Assembly: GCA_016793685.1 (NCBI GenBank)
Contig: JAEULX010000225.1
Span: 1-6,110, forward strand
Length of the DNA stretch: 6,110 bases
Reading direction: 5' to 3'
Source: Bradyrhizobiaceae bacterium
Lineage (GTDB): Bacteria; Pseudomonadota; Alphaproteobacteria; Rhizobiales; Xanthobacteraceae
The position numbers and the translations under genes were made by a program. Below, one piece after another: positions 1 to 4,994 of the stretch. Within the stretch, counting starts at the first letter, position 1, and each line of letters begins with the position of its first letter. The notes beneath the pieces are model-generated. The model worked only from the letters and a program-made list of their open reading frames with translations. It had not been told where the DNA came from and did no database searches.

Positions 1-628
1 CATCCGCATACTCGAATGCTACGGCGTGACCGAGGCGGAGCCGGTGATCTCGCTCAACACACCGATGTTCAACAAGTTCGGCACGGTGGGCCGGCTCATG
101 ACGGGCATGGAGGCGCGGCTCGAACCCGTCCCCGGCGTCACCGAAGGCGGCCGCCTCTATGTTCGCGGACCCAACGTCATGGTCGGGTATCTGCGGGTGG
201 AGAACCCCGGCGTGATCGAGCCCCCGGTCGACGGCTGGCACGACACCGGCGACATCGTCAGCATCGACGCGCAGGGATTCGTCACGATCAAGGGCCGGGT
301 GAAGCGCTTCGCCAAGGTCGGCGGCGAAATGATTTCACTCGCAGCCGTCGAAACGCTCGCCGCCGAACTGTGGCCCGAAGCGGTGTCCGGCGCGACCACG
401 ATTCCCGATCTGCGCAAGGGCGAGCGTCTCATCCTCGTCACCACGCATAAGACGCCGAGCCGCTCGGAATTCATCGCCTTTGTGCATGCCAAGGGCGCGT
501 CCGAAATGCTGATCCCCGCCGAGTTCATCGTGCTCGAAAAACTGCCGCTGCTCGGCTCCGGCAAAGTCGACAATCTCGCCGTGACAAAACTGGTGCGCGA
601 GCGCTTCAAGCTCGAAGGCGCGGCCTGA
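1..628 (+). CDS. aas: Acyl-ACP synthetase / Aas-like AMP-binding protein, C-terminal part (5' truncated by window edge)
   Basis: The reading frame is open from base 2 and ends with TGA at 626-628, giving the last 208 codons of a larger protein. It begins inside the adenylate-forming core: the YGVTEAEP stretch (bases 20-43) is the YGxTE motif that contacts the adenylate. DGWHDTGD follows (about 230-253), whose Asp binds the ribose. Next comes GFVTIKGRVKRFAKVGGEM, the hinge and A8 motif, then LGSGKVDN, whose Lys (563-565) is the catalytic Lys of the C-terminal lid. The FAKVGGEMISL wording is close to the ligase half of Aas (2-acyl-glycerophosphoethanolamine acyltransferase / acyl-ACP synthetase), which activates fatty acids with ATP for transfer to ACP and lysophospholipid reacylation at the inner membrane. 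Whether the transporter-like and PlsC acyltransferase domains precede it cannot be seen. A stand-alone long-chain acyl-ACP ligase is the main alternative. GTG at 26 lies inside the motif and is not the start. Confidence 0.85.
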   Translation, partial: IRILECYGVTEAEPVISLNTPMFNKFGTVGRLMTGMEARLEPVPGVTEGGRLYVRGPNVMVGYLRVENPGVIEPPVDGWHDTGDIVSIDAQGFVTIKGRVKRFAKVGGEMISLAAVETLAAELWPEAVSGATTIPDLRKGERLILVTTHKTPSRSEFIAFVHAKGASEMLIPAEFIVLEKLPLLGSGKVDNLAVTKLVRERFKLEGAA

Positions 629-675
629 ACGATCGCGCGGCAGGAACAGAAGCCATTCCGATACGGGAGGTCGCG

Positions 676-728
676 GCCGAACCAGGCCCTGCACGCGCTG
701 TGCACGCGGTGCAGATGCCTGGTCCGGC
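676..728. terminator. Large imperfect palindrome between convergent genes, probable bidirectional terminator
   Basis: Outer arms 676-687 and 717-728 pair over 12 positions; read as minus-strand RNA all 12 pair with one G-U, and as plus-strand RNA there is one A-C mismatch. A second stem of 6 pairs (689-694 with 709-714) continues inward after a small internal loop, leaving a 14-base loop. It lies 47 bases after the aas-like stop and 29 bases beyond the small minus-strand gene's stop, where a shared terminator would be expected. No T-run follows on either side, so a Rho-assisted stop, a transcript-end stabiliser or a dispersed palindromic repeat are alternatives. Confidence 0.45.
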
Positions 729-757
729 TGCGGATCGACTGCGGCGATCGCAGGCTA

Positions 758-1120
758 TCAGTTCGCCGACCGTTGTCCCGTCTTCGTCCCGACGGCCTGC
801 GCGCTCGCCTTGTGCTTCATCGTGCGCAGGTGCGTCTTTGCCGACGCGTGGGTGCGGGTTGCTGTCGCGTGTTTGCTGATCTGCTTGTTGTGCTTGATGG
901 TCTTGGCGTGCCTGACGCGGTGGACATGGCGCACACGCTTCACATGCTTGTGCCTGACATAAGCGGTCCGCTGGTGCGTCGTGGCGGATTTGGCGACGGG
1001 CTTGGCGGCTGACTTGGCGACCGCGCTTGCGGCCGGCGTGCCTGCGGTTTCGTTCTTCGCGAAAGCCGGCGCGGTCAGCATGCTTGCGGCGACCAGCGCG
1101 ATTGCGATTTTCTTCAACAT
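758..1120 (-). CDS. Small secreted His/Lys/Arg-rich basic protein, function unknown
   Basis: The product is 120 residues. Residues 1-21 form a clear Sec signal peptide: KK, a hydrophobic core, then a cut site after AFA. The mature 99 residues hold about 14 Lys, 9 Arg and 11 His but only one acidic residue (Glu24), so the protein is strongly cationic. A first part (22-48) is Ala/Lys/Pro-like with repeated AK pairs; a second (49-104) carries all the His, spaced 6 to 7 residues apart from His71 to His103. The start at 1120 is chosen because it gives the signal peptide and has an AAGGAAGGG ribosome site 7-8 bases upstream; the frame extends to 1252 without coding character. Short Lys/His-rich exported proteins of this kind are common in Bradyrhizobium relatives (I recall the label 'His-rich protein BRANT', not verified). 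Metal binding, binding of anionic envelope polymers or nucleic acid, or acid buffering are all possible; nothing in the sequence decides. Length and location are better supported than any role. Confidence 0.8.
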   Translation of the reverse strand: MLKKIAIALVAASMLTAPAFAKNETAGTPAASAVAKSAAKPVAKSATTHQRTAYVRHKHVKRVRHVHRVRHAKTIKHNKQISKHATATRTHASAKTHLRTMKHKASAQAVGTKTGQRSAN

Positions 1121-1336
1121 GGCTCTGCCCTTCCTTACCTGCCGGCTCGTCCATGACCAGTCGCCGGCTCCGATCGGTCCATCCGATCTGCCGACGAGCA
1201 TGCGCGCTGGTGGCTGAATCCGTGCTGAAGCGCCGCGCGGCGTTTCGTTCACCTACGTTAAATCTACGTCATCTTTGGCTTAAGCGCGGTTTTGCGTTGT
1301 CGGAACCGCGGCGCGAAGGGACGTTTCGATGTCTCG
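1121..1336. other. Intergenic region upstream of the His-rich gene, 216 bases, no gene seen
   Basis: This gap lies between the cutA stop and the start of the His-rich gene, both on the minus strand. Next to the downstream start is the ribosome site of the His-rich gene (1128-1136). The only AT-richer pocket is about 1250-1285, holding a direct repeat. I see no coding frame with a plausible ribosome site, no T-tailed hairpin after cutA and no RNA gene. The gap is long enough for the His-rich gene to have its own promoter. Confidence 0.5.
1253..1269. promoter_or_regulatory. Direct repeat CTACGT x2, possible regulator site
   Basis: CTACGT occurs at 1253-1258 and 1264-1269, start-to-start 11 bases, close to one helical turn, inside the only AT-richer stretch of the gap. 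It lies about 133-149 bases upstream of the His-rich start codon. Tandem half-sites one turn apart suit a dimeric or OmpR-type regulator, but a hexamer repeated twice can arise by chance and no promoter hexamers are convincing nearby. Confidence 0.2.
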
Positions 1337-1666
1337 CTATGGTGCGACCGGGTCGGTCGCTGCGAGCAGCCATTCGAGATACGAGGAATCGACGCTCTCG
1401 AGCGGGACGACGAGAACGGCGGGCGTCTCATACGAATGCATGTCCTTGACCGCCGCCCGCACCGGCTCGGCGAGCGAAGCGCGCGTCTTGACGATCATGA
1501 CGACCTCTTCCGCACGCTCGATCGCGCCCTCCCACGCGTAAAGCGAGATCATTCCCGGCAGGATGTTCACGCACGCGGCGAGGCGGCGCTCGACCAGCGC
1601 TTTTCCGGCCGCCTCCGCCTCGACAACGCCGGGGTAGGTCGTATAGACGAGAACCGCGCGCTCCAT
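1337..1666 (-). CDS. cutA: CutA-type divalent ion tolerance protein
   Basis: The product is 109 residues, the usual CutA1 length. Family signatures are in order: VYTTYP near the N-terminus (7-12), LVERRLAACVNILPG (24-38), YAWEG (43-47), an EEVVMIVKT strand (53-61) and HSYETP (77-82), where most members have HPYE, then YLEWL (96-100). CutA1 is a very stable cytoplasmic homotrimer with a ferredoxin-like fold related to PII. The E. coli gene was found through copper sensitivity, but direct metal export is not shown and its role is unsettled; Cys32 and His77 are conserved positions discussed as metal contacts. There is no signal peptide. ATG at 1666 is preceded by a GGAAAGGGCGG ribosome site. It is divergent from nadK, with 63 bases between start codons, and runs in the same direction as the His-rich secreted gene 216 bases downstream. 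Confidence 0.95.
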   Translation of the reverse strand: MERAVLVYTTYPGVVEAEAAGKALVERRLAACVNILPGMISLYAWEGAIERAEEVVMIVKTRASLAEPVRAAVKDMHSYETPAVLVVPLESVDSSYLEWLLAATDPVAP

Positions 1667-1729
1667 TTGTCCGCCCTTTCCAAGCGAGCATCAGCCGATG
1701 CCGGGTGCGCGGGGGCCGTTCGACCCATC
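1667..1729. promoter_or_regulatory. Divergent promoter region between cutA and nadK
   Basis: The 63 bases between the two start codons must hold the cutA ribosome site and, unless transcription starts inside the neighbours, signals for both genes. A perfect 5-base inverted repeat, GCATC (1688-1692) and GATGC (1697-1701), is centred near the middle and could be a small operator. No clear -35/-10 pair is visible. The site is assigned from gene orientation rather than from motifs. Confidence 0.35.
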
Positions 1730-2536
1730 ATGTCCTTGCCGCCCGATATCGACCGGATCGCATTCGTCGCCAGCAGCACCGCCGACGCTCAAGCCGCGCT
1801 GGCCACACTCACCGCGCGCTATGGCCAGGTTGCCCCGGAGGACGCGCAGATGATCGTCGCGCTCGGCGGCGACGGCCTGATGCTGCAGACCCTGCACAAC
1901 TTCATGGGCTCGGGCAAGCCGATCTACGGGATGCACCGCGGCACCGTCGGCTTTCTGATGAACGACTATCGCGACGACAATCTGAAAGAGCGCCTGCGCG
2001 CCGCGGAGATGACGGTTATTCATCCGCTGTTGATGCAAGCGATCGACGTCCATGGCGAACGCCACGAGTATCACGCCATCAACGAGGTCTCGGTGTATCG
2101 CCAGACCTACCAGGCCGCGCGGCTCAATATTCTGGTCGATGGCAAGGAGCGGCTCAAGGAGCTGCAGGCGGACGGAATCATGGTGGCGACGCCGGCCGGC
2201 TCCACCGCCTACAATCTCTCGGCCATGGGGCCGATCATTCCCATCGGCGCCGCGCTTTTGGCGTTGACGCCGATCAGCCCGTTTCGGCCGCGGCGCTGGC
2301 GCGGCGCGCTCCTGCCAGACACGGCCGTCGTCACCATCAACGTGCTCGAGCCGGACAAGCGGCCGGTCGGCGCGGTGGCCGACCACGACGAAGTTCGTTC
2401 GGTGCAACGGATCGATGTGCGGATGGACCGGAGCATCGATATGAAGCTGCTGTTCGACCCCGGACATAACCTCGATGAGCGCATCCTGCGCGAGCAGTTC
2501 GTCACCGAGCCCGAGCGTGCGCCGCAACGACCCTGA
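1730..2536 (+). CDS. nadK: NAD kinase (ATP-dependent NADP synthesis)
   Basis: The 268-residue product phosphorylates NAD+ at the 2' hydroxyl of its adenosine ribose using ATP, the only known route to NADP+; it acts in the cytoplasm as an oligomer. Visible motifs are GGDG at 46-49 with catalytic Asp48, GMHRGTVGFL (67-76) in the glycine-rich loop, the NE pair at 118-119 that contacts NAD, and DGIMVATPAGSTAY (148-161), the second family signature. The C-terminal SPFRPRRWRGALLP stretch is typical of alphaproteobacterial members. It is shorter at the N-terminus than the E. coli enzyme (about 290 residues), the usual short form of this group. ATG at 1730 starts MSLPPDID and matches this form; its ribosome site is only a weak G-run at 1710-1716. 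The frame stays open back to 1292, but that part lies antisense to cutA and is not protein-like. It is probably monocistronic: a 157-base gap with hairpins follows. Confidence 0.95.
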   Translation: MSLPPDIDRIAFVASSTADAQAALATLTARYGQVAPEDAQMIVALGGDGLMLQTLHNFMGSGKPIYGMHRGTVGFLMNDYRDDNLKERLRAAEMTVIHPLLMQAIDVHGERHEYHAINEVSVYRQTYQAARLNILVDGKERLKELQADGIMVATPAGSTAYNLSAMGPIIPIGAALLALTPISPFRPRRWRGALLPDTAVVTINVLEPDKRPVGAVADHDEVRSVQRIDVRMDRSIDMKLLFDPGHNLDERILREQFVTEPERAPQRP

Positions 2537-2575
2537 CCTCCCTCGGCGCGCTCCGCTTCGCCCTGCGGCGGAAAG

Positions 2576-2591
2576 CGTGGCCGGCGCCACG
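2576..2591 (+). terminator. Short hairpin after nadK, possible terminator
   Basis: CGTGGC (2576-2581) and GCCACG (2586-2591) form a perfect 6-pair stem with a CGGC tetraloop, 39 bases after the nadK stop. No T-run follows, so it is not a classical intrinsic terminator; position alone suggests the end of the nadK transcript. Confidence 0.3.
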
Positions 2592-2616
2592 GATGAAGCC
2601 AGTTCGCCGGAATGCC

Positions 2617-2625
2617 TGCTATGTT
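2617..2625 (+). promoter_or_regulatory. Possible extended -10 element for the maoC-lyase-ATPase unit
   Basis: TGCTATGTT fits an extended -10 pattern (TG, one base, then TATGTT) in an AT-richer pocket within the 157-base gap before the maoC-like gene. No good -35 box lies 17 bases upstream. Transcription from here would put the 2645-2663 hairpin in the leader. This is a weak, single-motif assignment. Confidence 0.2.
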
Positions 2626-2644
2626 AAACCCGATCGAACGAGTT

Positions 2645-2663
2645 CCGGCGCGCGCCGCGCCGG
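2645..2663 (+). promoter_or_regulatory. Strong GC hairpin in the leader of the maoC operon
   Basis: CCGGCGCG (2645-2652) and CGCGCCGG (2656-2663) form a perfect 8-pair all-GC stem with a 3-base loop. It ends 17 bases before the AGGGAG ribosome site (2681-2686) of the maoC-like gene, which stays free. No T-run follows on the plus strand, so as a terminator it would be atypical; it could protect the 5' end of the operon message or be a late nadK terminator. Confidence 0.35.
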
Positions 2664-2693
2664 CCTCGAATAAAACCATCAGGGAGTGAAACG

Positions 2694-3179
2694 ATGTCCT
2701 ACGCAACGGCGATGCGGCACAAGCGCGGCGGCATGTATTTCGAGGATTTCGAGGTCGGCGAAATCGTCGAGCATCGCTATCGCCGCACGGTGACGCAGAT
2801 GGATAACATGCTGTTCTCCAACATGACGCTCAACCCGCAGCCGCTGCACATCGACCGGCATTTCTGCCTGCACGAGACCCAATGGGGCCAACCCCTGATC
2901 AATTCGCTGTTCACCCTCGGCCTCATGATCGGCATGTCGGTTTCCGACTTGTCGGTCGGCACCGTCATCGCCAATCTCGGCATGACCGAGGTGAAATTTC
3001 CCCATCCGCTGTTCGAGAACGACACCGTGCACGCGACGACGGAGATCGTCGGCAAGCGTGAATCGAAATCGCGCGCGGACGCGGGGATCATCGAGTTCCA
3101 CCACTGCGCCTATAACCAGGACGGCAGGCTCGTGGCGGAGTGCCGTCGCCAGGCCTTTATGCTCAAGCACCCAAAGTGA
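2694..3179 (+). CDS. MaoC-fold (hot-dog) hydratase-like protein, CoA-ester metabolism
   Basis: The 161-residue product fits a single hot-dog domain of the MaoC / (R)-specific enoyl-CoA hydratase superfamily. It starts with GGMYFEDFEVGE (12-23), a typical family opening, then TLNPQPLHID (45-54), the active-site region with His52, then a Leu/Ile/Met-rich helix region with GQPLINS (65-71), and ends with an ANLGM/KFPHPLFENDT block typical of the C-terminal half. In classical (R)-hydratases the site reads D-x-N-P-x-H; here Asp is absent and two extra residues sit before the His, as I recall for mycobacterial Rv2499c. Mesaconyl-CoA hydratases are about twice as long, so it is not one. ATG at 2694 has AGGGAG 7 bases upstream. 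It is first in a three-gene unit, 13 bases before a CoA-ester lyase, so it probably hydrates (or only binds) an unsaturated or branched acyl-CoA that the lyase then cleaves. The substrate is unknown. Confidence 0.85.
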   Translation: MSYATAMRHKRGGMYFEDFEVGEIVEHRYRRTVTQMDNMLFSNMTLNPQPLHIDRHFCLHETQWGQPLINSLFTLGLMIGMSVSDLSVGTVIANLGMTEVKFPHPLFENDTVHATTEIVGKRESKSRADAGIIEFHHCAYNQDGRLVAECRRQAFMLKHPK

Positions 3180-3192
3180 GGGTCACCATTTC

Positions 3193-4071
3193 ATGCGCTC
3201 GCTGCTTTTCGTTCCCGCTGACTCGCAGAAAAAACTCGACAAGGGCCTCGGCTCGGGCGCCGACGCCCTGATTGTCGATCTCGAGGATTCGATCGTGCCG
3301 GACCGCAAGGCCGCGGCCCGCGGCGCGGCCGCCGAATTCGTCAAGGCGGCTGTTGCACGCGCGCAACGCCCGCGAATTTTAGTGCGCATCAACGGCCTGA
3401 CCACCGGCCTCGCGGACGCCGACCTCGACGCCGTCATTCCGGCCCAGCCCGACGCGATCATGCTGCCCAAGGCGGAAGGCGGTCCCTCCATCATTCACCT
3501 CGACGCCAAGCTTGCCGTGCGCGAGGCGCTGAGCGGGCTCCCCGACGGGCATGTGAAGATCGTTGCGCTCGCGACCGAGACGGCGCAGTCGTTGTTCGTC
3601 GCCGGGACCTATCGCGGATCGAGCAACCGGCTGACCGGCCTGACCTGGGGCGCCGAGGATCTCTCCGCCGATCTCGGCGCGGAGGCGAACCGCGGCGCCG
3701 ACGGGCGTTTTCTCGAGCCCTATCGTTTCGCCCGCATCATCTGTCTGACCGCCGCCTCGGCGGCCGGCGTGCAGGCGATCGACACGCTGAGCGTCGACTT
3801 CCGCAACGAGGCGGCGCTCCGGGGCGAGTGCGAGGAGGCGCGCCGCGACGGTTTCACCGGCAAGCTCGCCATTCACCCGGCGCAGGTGCCGATCATCAAC
3901 GAGGTGCTCACGCCGACCGCGGAGGCGGTCGCCCATGCGCAGGCGGTCGTCGCCGCGTTCGATGCCGCGCCCGGCGCCGGCACCGTCCAGATCAACGGGG
4001 TCATGTTCGACATCCCGCACCTCACCCGCGCCAAGAACCTGCTCGCCCGCGCCCGCACCTTGGCGGGCTGA
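3193..4071 (+). CDS. CitE-like HpcH/HpaI family CoA-ester lyase
   Basis: The 292-residue product is a TIM-barrel lyase of the CitE/HpcH-HpaI family, which cleaves beta-hydroxyacyl-CoA by a Mg2+-dependent retro-Claisen reaction. Seen in order: MRSLLFVPAD (1-10), DALIVDLEDSI (24-34), LVRING with Arg65 that binds the substrate carboxylate, IMLPKAE (89-95), Glu129 in ATETA as a metal ligand, GAEDLSADLG (153-162) with metal ligand Asp156, and GKLAIHPAQV near the C-terminus. All expected catalytic residues are present. No citD or citF gene is nearby, so it is not the citrate lyase beta subunit; characterised stand-alone relatives cleave malyl-, citramalyl-, methylmalyl- or (R)-3-hydroxy-3-methylglutaryl-CoA. 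ATG at 3193 is used because the family's MRSxLFVP start falls exactly there; its ribosome site (GTGAGGG, from 3176) overlaps the maoC stop, suggesting translational coupling. The stop overlaps the next ATG by one base. The precise substrate cannot be read from sequence. Confidence 0.9.
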   Translation: MRSLLFVPADSQKKLDKGLGSGADALIVDLEDSIVPDRKAAARGAAAEFVKAAVARAQRPRILVRINGLTTGLADADLDAVIPAQPDAIMLPKAEGGPSIIHLDAKLAVREALSGLPDGHVKIVALATETAQSLFVAGTYRGSSNRLTGLTWGAEDLSADLGAEANRGADGRFLEPYRFARIICLTAASAAGVQAIDTLSVDFRNEAALRGECEEARRDGFTGKLAIHPAQVPIINEVLTPTAEAVAHAQAVVAAFDAAPGAGTVQINGVMFDIPHLTRAKNLLARARTLAG

Positions 4072-4994
4072 TGGATCGGAGGAGATCGCAATTGCGCAAG
4101 CCCGCGGGAGCGGAAGGTTTCGATCCCGAACTCCTCGCCCGGATAGCCGACGCGCTCGAGCGGCTTGCCCCGCCCCCGGCCGCTGCGCCCGATTTCTCCG
4201 CGGCCGACGCCTTTATCTGGCACCCCGAGGGCGCGAAGGTCACGCCCGTCGCCCGCGTCAACCGCGTGGACATGACGCTGTTGAAGGGAATCGAGCGGGT
4301 GCGCGACCTGCTGCGCGAAAACACCGAGCGCTTCGCGCGCGGCTTCCCCGCCAATAACGCGCTTTTATGGGGCGCGCGCGGCATGGGGAAATCCTCGCTG
4401 GTCAAGGCGACGCACGCCACGGTGAACGCCGGCCTCGGGCCGAAGGCAGGAACGCTCAAGCTCGTCGAGATTCATCGCGAGGACATCGAAGGCCTGCCCG
4501 AACTGATGGCGTTGCTGCGCAGAGCCACCGAGCGCTTTATCGTGTTCTGCGACGATCTCTCCTTCGATGCCGCGGACACGTCCTACAAGTCGCTGAAGGC
4601 GGTGCTCGAAGGCGGCATCGAAGGCAGGCCGGAGAACGTGATCCTCTACGCCACGTCCAACCGCCGCCATCTGATGGCGCGCGAGATGGTGGAGAACGAA
4701 CGCTCCACGGCGATCAATCCCGGAGAGGCTGTCGAGGAAAAAGTGTCGCTCTCGGACCGCTTCGGCCTGTGGCTCGGCTTCCACCGCTGCAGCCAGGACG
4801 AATACCTCGCGATGGTCGAGGGCTATGTGTCCCACTTCGCCATTCCGGCCGATCGCGAGGCGGTGCGCCGCGAGGCCCTCGAATGGGCTGCGACGCGGGG
4901 AGCACGCTCCGGCCGCGTCGCCTGGCAGTATGTGCAGGATCTTGCCGGCCGCCTGAGTGTCAAACTGACCACCGGAGCGGCTGGCACGCCGTAA
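4071..4994 (+). CDS. DUF815-type P-loop ATPase, function unknown
   Basis: The product is 307 residues from ATG 4071, or 300 from TTG 4092. It is a single AAA-like P-loop protein of the DUF815 family. The N-terminus has a short charged helix and a Pro/Ala stretch (33-40), then the family's leader into the ATPase. Walker A is GARGMGKSS (101-109) with Lys107; Walker B is RFIVFCDDL (155-163) with Asp161-Asp162; the sensor-1 strand is ILYATSN (191-197), followed by NRRHL. A conserved LSDRFGLWL block comes after an acidic insertion (about residues 215-225). Residues after about 255 resemble a small helical AAA lid. There is no signal peptide or membrane segment, so it is cytoplasmic. Family members have no firmly assigned role. 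Its start overlaps the lyase stop (TGATG), making it the third gene of that unit, and it meets nlpD tail to tail with no base between stops. Confidence 0.9.
   Translation: MDRRRSQLRKPAGAEGFDPELLARIADALERLAPPPAAAPDFSAADAFIWHPEGAKVTPVARVNRVDMTLLKGIERVRDLLRENTERFARGFPANNALLWGARGMGKSSLVKATHATVNAGLGPKAGTLKLVEIHREDIEGLPELMALLRRATERFIVFCDDLSFDAADTSYKSLKAVLEGGIEGRPENVILYATSNRRHLMAREMVENERSTAINPGEAVEEKVSLSDRFGLWLGFHRCSQDEYLAMVEGYVSHFAIPADREAVRREALEWAATRGARSGRVAWQYVQDLAGRLSVKLTTGAAGTP
4078..4084 (+). promoter_or_regulatory. Strong ribosome site inside the annotated start of the DUF815 gene
   Basis: GGAGGAG lies 7 bases before an in-frame TTG at 4092, ideal spacing, but sits just after the ATG at 4071. 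The ATG itself has only a GGCGGG-like site and would rely on coupling to the lyase stop. TTG at 4092 may therefore be the real or a second start, shortening the protein by 7 residues. The region before residue 10 shows no conserved feature to settle it. Confidence 0.5.

Noticed and set aside
739..753. Small 5-pair hairpin (CTGCG / CGCAG) just after the His-rich stop
   Set aside because: Too short, no T-run, and such hairpins are frequent by chance at this GC content; the larger 676-728 palindrome is the better terminator candidate.
1121..1252. In-frame upstream extension of the His-rich gene to 1252
   Set aside because: It would bury the signal peptide; ATG 1120 has a good ribosome site and a proper signal sequence.
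1302..1325. GGAAC then CGTT, resembling a general stress (EcfG-type) promoter on the plus strand
   Set aside because: The spacer is 15 bases rather than 16-17, and it would drive transcription antisense into cutA with no gene to serve.
1292..1729. In-frame upstream extension of nadK to 1292
   Set aside because: It overlaps cutA antisense and its residues are Arg/Asp-rich with no NAD kinase similarity; ATG 1730 gives the usual short-form length.
1691..2590. Open frame of 299 codons on the minus strand opposite nadK
   Set aside because: It lies fully antisense to a gene with clear NAD kinase motifs; its translation is rich in Arg, Gly and His without any domain pattern, as expected from GC-rich antisense.
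3379..4020. Open frame of 213 codons antisense to the CoA-ester lyase
   Set aside because: The lyase carries a full set of catalytic motifs; the antisense frame is compositional only.
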